Shown here in pieces: positions 1 to 7,328 of a stretch of 42,055 nucleotides of DNA (the first letter of the stretch is position 1; each line of letters opens with the position of its first letter). This DNA comes from Burkholderiales bacterium (GTDB taxonomy: Bacteria; Pseudomonadota; Gammaproteobacteria; Burkholderiales; Burkholderiaceae_E), in contig JAPOKJ010000031.1 of NCBI GenBank assembly GCA_029977705.1, positions 1 to 42,055 of the forward strand, in the 5' to 3' direction. The notes under the pieces are model-generated. The model was given only the letters and a program-made list of their open reading frames with translations. It was not told the origin of the DNA and ran no database searches. The translations under genes were made by a program, and so were the position numbers.

Positions 1-191
1 AGGGCGCGCGCCAGTTTCGTCTGGCGCGCCAACTGCGCGCCGGTCAGGTCTTCATCAACAACTACGGCGCCGGAGGCGGCGTGGAGCTGCCCTTCGGCGG
101 CACCGGCAAGAGCGGGCACGGACGCGAAAAAGGCTTCGAGGCCTTGTACGGCTTCACCCAGCTCAAGACCGTGGCCCTGCGCCACGACTGA
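1..191 (+). CDS. Aldehyde dehydrogenase family protein, C-terminal end (partial)
   Basis: Only the last 62 codons are in the window; the gene begins upstream of base 1 and ends at the TGA at 189-191. The translated tail has the typical end of an NAD(P)-dependent aldehyde dehydrogenase: VFINNYGAGGGVELPFGGTG, then KSGHGREKG and a final GFTQLKTV segment. In this superfamily that stretch forms the C-terminal part of the substrate tunnel and the oligomerisation strand. The catalytic Cys and Glu lie outside the window, so the substrate cannot be judged. The next gene starts 25 bp downstream on the same strand and could be cotranscribed. Confidence 0.9.
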   Translation, partial: GARQFRLARQLRAGQVFINNYGAGGGVELPFGGTGKSGHGREKGFEALYGFTQLKTVALRHD

Positions 192-216
192 GCCTCCTGC
201 CCGCGGCCAGCCCCCC

Positions 217-981
217 ATGGCCCTGAGCGCCCTGCTCCTCAAGCTGCTGCTGGTCCCGGCCCTGATCGCGGTCGTCACGCTGGCCGCGCGACGCTGGGGC
301 CCGCGCCTGGCAGGCTGGCTGTCGGCCTTTCCCCTGGTCGCTGGCCCGATCCTGATCATGCTGACCCTCGAGCAGGGCGATGCCTTTGGCGCGCAGGCCG
401 CCGAGGGCACGGTGCTGGCCGTGCTGGCCATCCTGGTCTTCGTCACCAGCTACGCGCACCTGTCGGCGCGCTTCGGCGTCTTCGGCGCCATGAGCCTGGC
501 GCTGCTTGCCTACGCCCTGACGGCTTGGATCATTGCGCAACAGCGCCTGCCTCTGGGAGGCTCCTTTGCGATCGTGCTGGGTGCGCTGCTGCTGACACCG
601 CGCCTGCTGCCCAGGGTCGAGGCCGCGCGACCGGCCGCAGGTGCCCGGGATGACCTGCCCTGGCGGATGGCTGCAGGGGCCACCCTGGTCCTGCTGGTCA
701 CGCTCCCGGCGGCGCATCTGGGACCCCGTGCCAGCGGCCTTCTCGCCATGTTCCCGGTGATGAGCACCGTCCTGATCGGTTTTTCTCATGCCTCGAGCGG
801 TCGAGCATACGCGGTGCAGATGCTGCGCGGCATGATCTTCGGCTATTACGCTTTCGCCGCCTTTGGCTTTGCGGCGGCACTGGCCCTGCCCCACCAAGGC
901 GTGCTGGCCTCGTTCATCAGCGCCCTGGTCGCCGCCCTGCTGGTCCAGGCGCTGGCCATGCGCTTCGTCCGCCAAGAATAG
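217..981 (+). CDS. Integral membrane protein of unknown function
   Basis: This 254-residue protein is mostly hydrophobic, with about seven to eight predicted membrane segments. The N-terminus (ALLLKLLLVPALIAVVTLAA) is the first, followed by a GWLSAFPLVAGP motif in the second. A related motif, GLLAMFPVMST, recurs near residues 175-185, which suggests an internal duplication of a four-helix unit. I do not recognise a characterised family and assign no substrate. A small inner-membrane transporter or permease-like protein is possible. It follows the aldehyde dehydrogenase gene by 25 bp and is convergent with the oxidoreductase gene that ends at 1033. Confidence 0.75.
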   Translation: MALSALLLKLLLVPALIAVVTLAARRWGPRLAGWLSAFPLVAGPILIMLTLEQGDAFGAQAAEGTVLAVLAILVFVTSYAHLSARFGVFGAMSLALLAYALTAWIIAQQRLPLGGSFAIVLGALLLTPRLLPRVEAARPAAGARDDLPWRMAAGATLVLLVTLPAAHLGPRASGLLAMFPVMSTVLIGFSHASSGRAYAVQMLRGMIFGYYAFAAFGFAAALALPHQGVLASFISALVAALLVQALAMRFVRQE

Positions 982-1032
982 GGCGTCGCGCCACACCAGG
1001 GAAGGTCCGCAAAACCTGTCGTGCCCGCGTTT

Positions 1033-2271
1033 CTAGGGTCCCAGCACCTCGAAACGCAGGCCCGCATGCGCCTGCAGGCGCTCGAGCAGGGCCTGCCCCA
1101 TGACCGAGGCGGGCGTCCAGAAGCCGCCCGGGCCCTCGGGCACCTTGCGCAGCAGGGTGATCGCCGCCTCGCTGAGCATTTTTGCGGTCGAACCATAGCC
1201 CGGATCGCGATCTCCAGTGACGCGGGTACGAATACGCTGACCCTGCGCGGTCTCACCAAAAAAGCGCAGGTCGAAGCGACCCTCCTGCTGGGCCCGCTCC
1301 GAGGGACCCTGACCAGGTGCCGGCAGGACGAAGCGCTCGAGCGCCCAACGTGTCGGCGGGAGGGCCACGCCCAGCGCAAAGCCGCCGATGGCACCGGCCA
1401 GTGCCAGGGCCTTGGCACGGCCCAGGGGACCCGCACCGGTCATCATCGCCTCGTCGTACACAAAGGAGCTGCCGTAGGCGGGCTGCAACAGCGCGTGGCT
1501 GCGCAGCACCACACGCTGGTTGATGGCGGCCATCACGAAGGGCCCGCTCCAGCTGCCCACATCGGCCTCGTGGCGGGCACTGCGGATTTCCGGAAGACGC
1601 GGCCGCGGTCCGAAGCCGTCCGGGCACAGGCTGTAGGGGTCGGCCAGCTCGCGGCGCAACGACGGATTGACGCTGGCTTCCTTGATCAGGTTGACGATGC
1701 TGGCCACCGTACCGCCCGAGGCGCCGCCCTTCATGCTGCGCACGCGCATGCGCACCTGCGGGCAGGGCTCGCCGAAGCGCTCGCGCGCTGCCTGCTGCAG
1801 ATGCCAGACGCCGATGTCGGAAGGAATGGAGTCGAAGCCGCAGCAATGCACGATGCGGGCGCCGCTGGCCCGCGCTGCGGTTTCGTACTGCCGGATCATG
1901 CGGGCAATCCATTGCGGCTCGCCGGTCAGATCGACATAGTCGATCCCCCGGGCCACGCAGGCCTTGAGCATCGGTTCACCATGCAAGGCATAAGGCCCGA
2001 CCGTCGAGATCACCACCTTGGTCGAGGCGCACAGCGCGTCCAGGGCTGGCGCATCACAGGCATCGGCCACGATCAGGGGAACCGACTCGCAGGGCAGTCC
2101 CTGCGCGGAAAGCTCGCGCTGCAAGGTCTGCAGGCGCTCACGGGATCGGCCCGCCATGGCCCAGCGCAACTGGCCGGTCCCCTCGCCGCCAGGATAGGTC
2201 TGCAGCAGGTAACGGCAGACGATGCGACCGACGAAACTGGTCGCTCCGAACACCACCAGATCGGTCGTCAT
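1033..2271 (-). CDS. Saccharopine dehydrogenase-like oxidoreductase (trans-acting enoyl reductase type)
   Basis: The 412-residue protein opens with a Rossmann NAD(P)-binding motif, VVFGATSFVGRIVCRYLL, followed by segments typical of the saccharopine dehydrogenase NADP-binding family (VISTVGPYALHGEP, YVDLTGEPQW, HCCGFDSIPSDIGV). The family includes bacterial proteins close to mycobacterial trans-acting enoyl reductases and plant or animal saccharopine-dehydrogenase-like oxidoreductases. The true substrate is unknown, and lysine degradation should not be assumed. Its start codon overlaps the stop of the upstream dehydratase gene by 4 bp (2268-2271), so the two are probably translationally coupled. 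The length is normal for the family and no truncation is seen. Confidence 0.85.
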   Translation of the reverse strand: MTTDLVVFGATSFVGRIVCRYLLQTYPGGEGTGQLRWAMAGRSRERLQTLQRELSAQGLPCESVPLIVADACDAPALDALCASTKVVISTVGPYALHGEPMLKACVARGIDYVDLTGEPQWIARMIRQYETAARASGARIVHCCGFDSIPSDIGVWHLQQAARERFGEPCPQVRMRVRSMKGGASGGTVASIVNLIKEASVNPSLRRELADPYSLCPDGFGPRPRLPEIRSARHEADVGSWSGPFVMAAINQRVVLRSHALLQPAYGSSFVYDEAMMTGAGPLGRAKALALAGAIGGFALGVALPPTRWALERFVLPAPGQGPSERAQQEGRFDLRFFGETAQGQRIRTRVTGDRDPGYGSTAKMLSEAAITLLRKVPEGPGGFWTPASVMGQALLERLQAHAGLRFEVLGP

Positions 2272-3263
2272 GACGGGGTGCCGTCAAGACTGGAGATCAG
2301 CCGGCAAAACGTGCTCATGTCGACATTGCCGCCACTGATCAGGATGCCGATCCGCTTGCCCTTCAGGGGCAGACTGCCGGTCGCAGCGGCATGGCGCGCC
2401 GCGGCAAACCCGAGCGCGCCGGTCGGCTCGACGATCAGCTTCATGCGCTCGGCGAAAAAATGCATCGCCTCGATCAGTTGCTGATCGGTGGCAGTCAGGA
2501 TGTCGCTGGCGTCACGCTGCAGGATCGGGAAGGTCAGCGTGCCCACCAATTGCGTCTGGGCGCCGTCTGCGATGGTCTTGGGCACCTCGATCCGGACCGG
2601 CTTGCCGATGCGAAAGGATTGCTGCACATCATTGCCCGCCTCGGGCTCGACGCCATAGATACGGCAGTCGGGCGACAAGGCCTTCACTGCCAGGCAGGAG
2701 CCCCCCATCAGCCCGCCACCGCCCAGGCAACCGAAGAAGTAATCGAGCGGGCCCACCTGCTCGACCAGTTCCTTGGCGGCGGTGCCCTGCCCTGCGATCA
2801 CATCCGGATGGTCGTAGGGCGGGATCAGGGTCAGGCCGCGCTCGCTGGCCAGCCGCTTGCCGATGGCCTCGCGATCCTCGGTGTAGCGATCGTAGAGCAC
2901 CACCTGGGCACCGTAGCCACGGGTGGCAGCAATCTTGAGGGGCGGCGCATCCGAGGGCATCACAATGACGGCGGGCATGCCCAGGATGCGCGCCGACAGC
3001 GCGACCGCCTGGGCATGATTGCCCGATGAAAAGGCGACCACACCGCGCTCGCGCTGGGCAGCATCAAAACGCGACAGCGCATTGAAGGCGCCGCGGAACT
3101 TGAAGGCCCCCATGCGCTGCAGGTTCTCGGCCTTGAAGAACACCTCGCCACCGAGCATCTCGTCGGCAAAGCGCGACCGCAACACCGGGGTCAGGTGGGC
3201 ATGACCTTTCAGGCGCTGCGCGGCGGCCTGGACATCGGCATAGGTGGGGACGTTCAGGGTCAT
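2268..3263 (-). CDS. Threonine/serine dehydratase-type PLP enzyme
   Basis: The protein has 331 residues from the ATG at 3263. The open frame continues 29 codons upstream, but that part does not look like the family; homology begins with VPTYADVQAAAQRLKGHAHLTP. Fold type II PLP features are visible: the lysine motif GAFKFRGAF, the SSGNHAQAVA phosphate and substrate loop, and the glycine-rich GCLGGGGLMGG cofactor loop. There is no C-terminal ACT domain. It therefore resembles the short catabolic threonine dehydratase, serine dehydratase or serine racemase group rather than the long feedback-inhibited biosynthetic IlvA. It would convert L-threonine or L-serine to a 2-oxoacid and ammonia. No clear Shine-Dalgarno precedes the start. 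It is divergent from the carbonic anhydrase gene and overlaps the oxidoreductase gene downstream. Confidence 0.85.
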   Translation of the reverse strand: MTLNVPTYADVQAAAQRLKGHAHLTPVLRSRFADEMLGGEVFFKAENLQRMGAFKFRGAFNALSRFDAAQRERGVVAFSSGNHAQAVALSARILGMPAVIVMPSDAPPLKIAATRGYGAQVVLYDRYTEDREAIGKRLASERGLTLIPPYDHPDVIAGQGTAAKELVEQVGPLDYFFGCLGGGGLMGGSCLAVKALSPDCRIYGVEPEAGNDVQQSFRIGKPVRIEVPKTIADGAQTQLVGTLTFPILQRDASDILTATDQQLIEAMHFFAERMKLIVEPTGALGFAAARHAAATGSLPLKGKRIGILISGGNVDMSTFCRLISSLDGTPS

Positions 3264-3321
3264 GGCATCGGTGCGCAAGGAGCAGGAGGGCTGACCAGCA
3301 TAGCAAACCTGACGCCTGCAG

Positions 3322-3337
3322 CCCCGCAGCCGCGGGG
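3322..3337. other. Short inverted repeat between divergent genes
   Basis: CCCCGC-AGCC-GCGGGG is a perfect 6-bp stem with a 4-base loop in the 101-bp gap between the dehydratase and carbonic anhydrase starts. It could be an operator, or simply a GC-rich chance palindrome. A -10-like TAAACT at 3352-3357 lies just before the carbonic anhydrase start but has no good -35 partner. Confidence 0.3.
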
Positions 3338-3364
3338 ATTCAAGGCTCAAGTAAACTGCAGGGC

Positions 3365-4009
3365 ATGCTAGAGCACCTCATCGCATGCAACAAAGCCTGG
3401 GCCGACGGCATCCGCCAGCAGGATCCATCCTTTTTCAGCAAGCTGGCCAAGCAGCAGGCGCCCGAGTACCTGTGGATCGGCTGCTCGGACAGCCGCGTGC
3501 CGGCCAACCAGATCGTAGGCCTGCTGCCGGGCGAGTTGTTCGTCCATCGCAACATTGCCAATCTGGTGGTGCATACCGACCTGAACTGCCTGTCGGTGAT
3601 GCAGTTTGCCGTCGATGTGCTCAAGGTGCGCCACATCATCGTCTGCGGCCACTATGGCTGCAGCGGCGTGCGCGCGGCGCTGCGCCGGGACCGCATCGGC
3701 CTGAGCGACAACTGGCTGCGCCATGTCCAGGATGTGCGCGAAAAGCACCTGTCGCGCCTGACCTGCCCCTGCTCGGACACCGAGGCGGTCGATCGCCTGT
3801 GCGAGCTCAACGTGATCGAGCAGGTGGCCAATGTCTGCCAGACCACGATCGCGCAGGATGCCTGGGAACGGGGCCAGCCCCTGTCGGTGCACGGCTGGAT
3901 CTACGGCATCGAGGACGGTCTGGTGCGTGACCTGGGGGTCACCGTGTCCGGCATGGACGAGGCGGACAACGCCTATACCGAGGCGATGGCGGCCCTGCCC
4001 GCCTGCTGA
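3365..4009 (+). CDS. can: Beta-class carbonic anhydrase
   Basis: A 214-residue cytoplasmic zinc enzyme that interconverts CO2 and bicarbonate. The family zinc ligands are all visible: Cys40 and Asp42 in the CSDSR motif (with Arg44, which normally positions Asp42), and His96 and Cys99 in the GHYGCSGV motif. The length and the N-terminal SFFSKLAKQQAPEYLWIGC stretch match the proteobacterial Can-type group. Bicarbonate from this enzyme would feed carboxylases such as acetyl-CoA carboxylase, whose beta subunit (accD) lies further along the window, though the two genes are not linked in an operon. The gene stands alone on the plus strand and is convergent with hemY. Confidence 0.95.
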   Translation: MLEHLIACNKAWADGIRQQDPSFFSKLAKQQAPEYLWIGCSDSRVPANQIVGLLPGELFVHRNIANLVVHTDLNCLSVMQFAVDVLKVRHIIVCGHYGCSGVRAALRRDRIGLSDNWLRHVQDVREKHLSRLTCPCSDTEAVDRLCELNVIEQVANVCQTTIAQDAWERGQPLSVHGWIYGIEDGLVRDLGVTVSGMDEADNAYTEAMAALPAC

Positions 4010-4019
4010 AGCCTGCGCC

Positions 4020-4032
4020 GGGGTACTACCCC
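4020..4032. terminator. Small hairpin between convergent can and hemY
   Basis: GGGGT-ACT-ACCCC lies in the 31-bp gap between the two convergent stop codons. The stem is only 5 bp and there is no T-run on either strand, so termination activity is uncertain. Confidence 0.25.
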
Positions 4033-4040
4033 CACCAGCC

Positions 4041-5204
4041 CTACTGACCGGTGGCGATCCGCTTGTACAGTTGGGCCGCGTCGAAGGATCGGCCAACCTT
4101 TTCATAGACCTGTGCCAGGGCCAGCAAGGCGCCCGGGCCGGCGTTGCGTTTCTGGGCCCGCTGCAGGAAGTCCTCGGCCTTGCCCCACAGGCCCTCGGCC
4201 AGACACAGGCGCCCCAGGCATTCAAGCAGGGCCGGCTCCTCGCCCTGGGCCTGAAGCCAGCCTTCGGCCACACGCAGGCGGTCTCTTGCGGCCGGCTCGC
4301 GCAGCTCAGCGTAGCGCAACACCAGGCCGGGCCGGTATTGGTCGGCGAGCACGCGTTCGATCAGCTGCGCTGCCAGCTTGTCGCCTTCGCTGTTCATCAG
4401 GGCATCGACGGTGGCATCGGCCAGCTCCGGGCGCTCGAGCTCCCGCGCCCCTTCCTTGAGCAGCAGGCGCAGTTGGTCGGGCGAGTGCTGCGCAGCCCGC
4501 AGGCGCCCGCGCCAGGCACGCGCCCGCAGGCCCTGGATCACCTCCTCGGGCAGGGCATGGCGTTTTTCCAGTTGTGTCAGCACCCGGAGCAACGCGGGCC
4601 AGTTTTCATCCTGTTCATGGGCCCGCAGGGACAGACGCATCTGGTGCACATGCCGGCCGCCCACCTGACGGGCCAGCTCGAGGGCCTCGAGGGCCTCGTC
4701 GCTCTTGCGATCATCGAGCAGGAATTCGGCCCGGGTGACCTGATGCGCAAGCTGATGTCGGCCCTCATCCGAAAGCGCATCGAGCCAGGTGTCGCGGCGC
4801 TCGGCCTCGCGCATGCGGTGGGCGGCCCGAGCGGCCACCAGGCAGGCGGCGGCATCGAGCTCCGGTGCCTGGCGCGCCAATTCGGCCAGACGTTCGGCGC
4901 GACCGAAACGTCCCTCATAGAAGGCCACCACGGATTCGCCCAGGGCGCGGATGGCCTGCTCGCGGGTCCGCCGGATACGATACTCGCGCACCACCGTCGG
5001 CAGGTTCGAGGTGGTCACGATCGCCCGGATCGTGAAGTGACCGATGACGAAAGCAGCCAGCAGCAGCACCATGGCCAGATTGACCGAGATGTCGAGCCGG
5101 TAAGGCGGCCAGAGAATGGCGATGTTGCCGTGATTGAAGCGCAACAGGATGCCCAGACCGACGGCAAGCGCGATCAGGACCAGGGCAAAGACGAGGCGGC
5201 GCAT
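4041..5204 (-). CDS. hemY: HemY-like inner-membrane TPR protein
   Basis: The 387-residue protein starts with two hydrophobic segments (about residues 1-20 and 42-62) separated by the HemY-typical GNIAILWPPYRLDISV stretch. A long alpha-helical region with tetratricopeptide-like repeats follows to the C-terminus. HemY is encoded beside hemD and hemX in many proteobacteria. It is placed with tetrapyrrole synthesis by linkage; its biochemical role is not settled, and it is unrelated to the protoporphyrinogen oxidase also called HemY in Gram-positive bacteria. It follows hemX by 5 bp, so the two are surely cotranscribed. Confidence 0.9.
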   Translation of the reverse strand: MRRLVFALVLIALAVGLGILLRFNHGNIAILWPPYRLDISVNLAMVLLLAAFVIGHFTIRAIVTTSNLPTVVREYRIRRTREQAIRALGESVVAFYEGRFGRAERLAELARQAPELDAAACLVAARAAHRMREAERRDTWLDALSDEGRHQLAHQVTRAEFLLDDRKSDEALEALELARQVGGRHVHQMRLSLRAHEQDENWPALLRVLTQLEKRHALPEEVIQGLRARAWRGRLRAAQHSPDQLRLLLKEGARELERPELADATVDALMNSEGDKLAAQLIERVLADQYRPGLVLRYAELREPAARDRLRVAEGWLQAQGEEPALLECLGRLCLAEGLWGKAEDFLQRAQKRNAGPGALLALAQVYEKVGRSFDAAQLYKRIATGQ

Positions 5205-5209
5205 CTGCG

Positions 5210-6448
5210 CTATCGCTTGGCTTCGCGGGCGCTGCGCAGGCTGCGCACCACCGCCAGGCTGTCAAAGCTGATCACCGGTTCGATGCCGGCACGGGCGCCC
5301 TGGATCTGGCGGATCTGCTCGATCGCGGCACTGACCTGCTTGTCACGCGGATCGAAATAAGTGGCCAGCCACAGGCGCGAGCGCTCCAAGTCTGCCTTCA
5401 GGACACTTTCCTGGCGCGAGGACATCGCCATGCGTGCATTGAGCAGGCGAAGCCGCAGATTCTCGCGCACGAACCAGGCCTGCTCCGGGCTGAGCAGGGC
5501 GGCATCGGGATTGTCGACACGGGTCACCCGGATCAGGTCACGCCAGTCCTGGCCAACCACCTTGCCCTTGCCCAGCGCCACGTCCAGGATGCGCGACCAC
5601 CAGCCCGAAGGCTTGGCCGCAGCCTTGTCGGTAGCTCTGTCGGCGCCCTTTTCTGCGGCCTGGTCGGGGGCCTTGCCGGCACCGGCATCCGGCGGCTTGG
5701 CCGTTGCCGACGCCTCGCTCGCCTTGCCGGCCTGGGGCTCGCCGCCCTTGCCGGTGGCAGCGTCAGCCGGACGGTCGCTGCGGCGCGGTTCGGATAACAG
5801 GGGCAACTGATCGATCTGGCTGCTGATGGCCTCCAGCTTTTGCGCCGCCACGGCGCTGTCCTGGGCGCTCATCAGCTTGATGCGCTCGATGTCCTTGCCC
5901 AGCGCGCGGCGCAGGTTGCCCAGGCTCGGATCAGCCAGACGCTCGAGCTTGGCTTCAGCGGCCTGCAGGCCGATCAGCGGACCTTGCAGGGCGCCACCGG
6001 CCGCGGCCTGCTGGGCCGCCAGCAGGATGACGCTCTCGAGATCGGCCAGCGCCACATCGATCGAATCGTTGGACAGCGCGCGATACAGCTTCTCGAGCTG
6101 CGCCTGCTGGCCAGCCGCCTCATTGACCTTGCTCTCCATGACACTGAGCTTGGACTGGGCGTCACGCAGGGCGTCCTGCAACAGCTTGGACTGGCTCTGG
6201 CTCTCGATCAGGCGGGTTTCCTGCTGCTGCATGCGCCGGACCATCTCCTGGGTGTCCTGGCGGCCTTGCTGCACGCTCCACAGGGCGATCAGCACGGCAG
6301 CGGCACCCAGTCCCCAGGGCACCCATGCCATCCAGGATCGCGACGGGCGTGCGTCCGGCAGCGCGGCCGAAGCCTGCGGCTCTGGCCGGGCCGGGGGGAT
6401 CGTGGGGGATGCCGGGATATCGCTCAAAAGGTACTCCTGGGCGGGCAT
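5210..6448 (-). CDS. hemX: HemX-like membrane protein (often mislabelled uroporphyrinogen-III methyltransferase)
   Basis: A 412-residue protein with a short proline-rich cytoplasmic N-terminus, one membrane segment (WVPWGLGAAAVLIALWSV), then a coiled-coil region rich in Gln and Glu (QGRQDTQEMVRRMQQQETRL onward). A low-complexity Ala/Lys/Asp insert lies at roughly residues 220-285, before a conserved C-terminal helical domain. It lacks the SAM-binding motifs of real uroporphyrinogen-III methyltransferases, so that common product name should not be read as an activity. The ATG at 6448 has only a weak ribosome-binding site. A TTG at 6427, seven codons further in, sits behind an AGGAG with 7-base spacing and may be the real start, giving SDIPASP as the first residues. 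The gene lies between hemD and hemY. Confidence 0.88.
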   Translation of the reverse strand: MPAQEYLLSDIPASPTIPPARPEPQASAALPDARPSRSWMAWVPWGLGAAAVLIALWSVQQGRQDTQEMVRRMQQQETRLIESQSQSKLLQDALRDAQSKLSVMESKVNEAAGQQAQLEKLYRALSNDSIDVALADLESVILLAAQQAAAGGALQGPLIGLQAAEAKLERLADPSLGNLRRALGKDIERIKLMSAQDSAVAAQKLEAISSQIDQLPLLSEPRRSDRPADAATGKGGEPQAGKASEASATAKPPDAGAGKAPDQAAEKGADRATDKAAAKPSGWWSRILDVALGKGKVVGQDWRDLIRVTRVDNPDAALLSPEQAWFVRENLRLRLLNARMAMSSRQESVLKADLERSRLWLATYFDPRDKQVSAAIEQIRQIQGARAGIEPVISFDSLAVVRSLRSAREAKR

Positions 6449-6481
6449 TTTAGCCTGAGGCGAGAGCCCACGCCGCAGCAG

Positions 6482-7258
6482 TCAGTGGTCGGCACGGATT
6501 TGCATGGCCGATATCAGTCCGGAAGCACCCGGAAGGATGAGGCGGGTCTGGGTCCAGCCCTGACGCCGCAGTTGCGCAGCGATGCGCTCATGGGGGACCA
6601 GGGCCAGGTCACGCTGCAGGACCGGACCGATGGCCGCCGTGCCCAGTTGCTGCACAAGAGGCTCGACGACGCTCTCCTGGGAGATATACCAGGTGAGCCG
6701 GGTGAAGCCGGCATGTTCGATGCACGGCCTCAGGCGCGTCAACGCCCGCTCCCAGTCCGGCACCTGGACGACCTGCCGGTACAGCGCGACATCGGTGACA
6801 CTCGCCTGCTGCCCCGCAAACCACTCGGCCCAGGCTGTCTTGCTGCGCTCCGCACGGGCCACCAGCACGCGTCGTCCCTGCAGGAGCCCCCAGAACGGGG
6901 CCGCCATCAGGGCCTGGGCATCATGGTGCTGTGCAGGCCAGTGCAGTTGCGGGACGGGCCAGGCTTGCGCCTGCAGGCGCTCGCGCAAGGCCTCGACCGT
7001 GCCCGGACCGACACAGGCAAAGCGCGGCATCGGTGCGGCGGGATCGTGGGGCAGGGCCTGGGCGAGCAAGGTTTCGGCAGCACTGGGGCTGATCACCACC
7101 ACCCAGTCATGCGCCTGCAAGGCCATGGGTCGCTGCGGCAACGTTTCGATGCGGCTGAACGGCAGGGCGAGGCTCGGAATGCCGGCCTGCTGCAACTGCC
7201 CGGCCAGTCGCTCGACGCGCGGCCAGGGTTGGGTGAGGACCAGCAGCTTGCTCATCAT
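6482..7258 (-). CDS. hemD: Uroporphyrinogen-III synthase
   Basis: A 258-residue cytosolic enzyme that cyclises hydroxymethylbilane with inversion of ring D, giving uroporphyrinogen III for heme, siroheme and cobalamin. The sequence is divergent, as usual for HemD. It keeps the N-terminal LLVLTQPWPRVERLAGQL start, the VVISPSAAETLL segment between the two lobes, the CVGPGTVEAL motif, and the VALYRQVV motif of the second domain. Gene order (hemD-hemX-hemY) supports the call. hemC, which normally precedes it, is absent; instead the divergent dnaE2 gene lies upstream. The 70-bp gap they share holds a LexA box, so SOS repression might touch hemD as well. The ATG at 7258 is followed at once by a second ATG; neither has a clear Shine-Dalgarno. 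Confidence 0.88.
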   Translation of the reverse strand: MMSKLLVLTQPWPRVERLAGQLQQAGIPSLALPFSRIETLPQRPMALQAHDWVVVISPSAAETLLAQALPHDPAAPMPRFACVGPGTVEALRERLQAQAWPVPQLHWPAQHHDAQALMAAPFWGLLQGRRVLVARAERSKTAWAEWFAGQQASVTDVALYRQVVQVPDWERALTRLRPCIEHAGFTRLTWYISQESVVEPLVQQLGTAAIGPVLQRDLALVPHERIAAQLRRQGWTQTRLILPGASGLISAMQIRADH

Positions 7259-7276
7259 CCGATTGTAGAGGAGGAC

Positions 7277-7304
7277 TTGTCGCAGACGGCCTGCTTGATA
7301 TACT
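7277..7304 (+). promoter_or_regulatory. Predicted sigma-70 promoter of dnaE2
   Basis: TTGTCG (7277-7282) and TATACT (7299-7304) are separated by 16 bp. The predicted start near 7311 would give a leader of under 20 nt before the ATG at 7329. The -10 hexamer overlaps the LexA box, so LexA binding should block RNA polymerase. Confidence 0.6.
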
Positions 7305-7320
7305 GTGTTTATATACAGTA
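7301..7320. promoter_or_regulatory. LexA-binding site (SOS box)
   Basis: TACTGTGTTTATATACAGTA matches the proteobacterial LexA operator CTGT-N8-ACAG exactly, with the flanking TA dinucleotides symmetric too. It lies 8 bp before the dnaE2 start codon and about 42 bp before the divergent hemD start. Induction of dnaE2 on DNA damage is the expected outcome. Confidence 0.93.
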
Positions 7321-7328
7321 TTTATGAA

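Noticed and set aside
5210-6448. HemX as an active uroporphyrinogen-III methyltransferase
   Set aside because: None of the SAM-binding motifs of that enzyme are present; it is a one-pass membrane protein with a coiled coil.
7305-7328. GTG start for dnaE2 at 7305
   Set aside because: The codon lies inside the LexA box and before or at the predicted transcription start; family similarity begins at the ATG at 7329.
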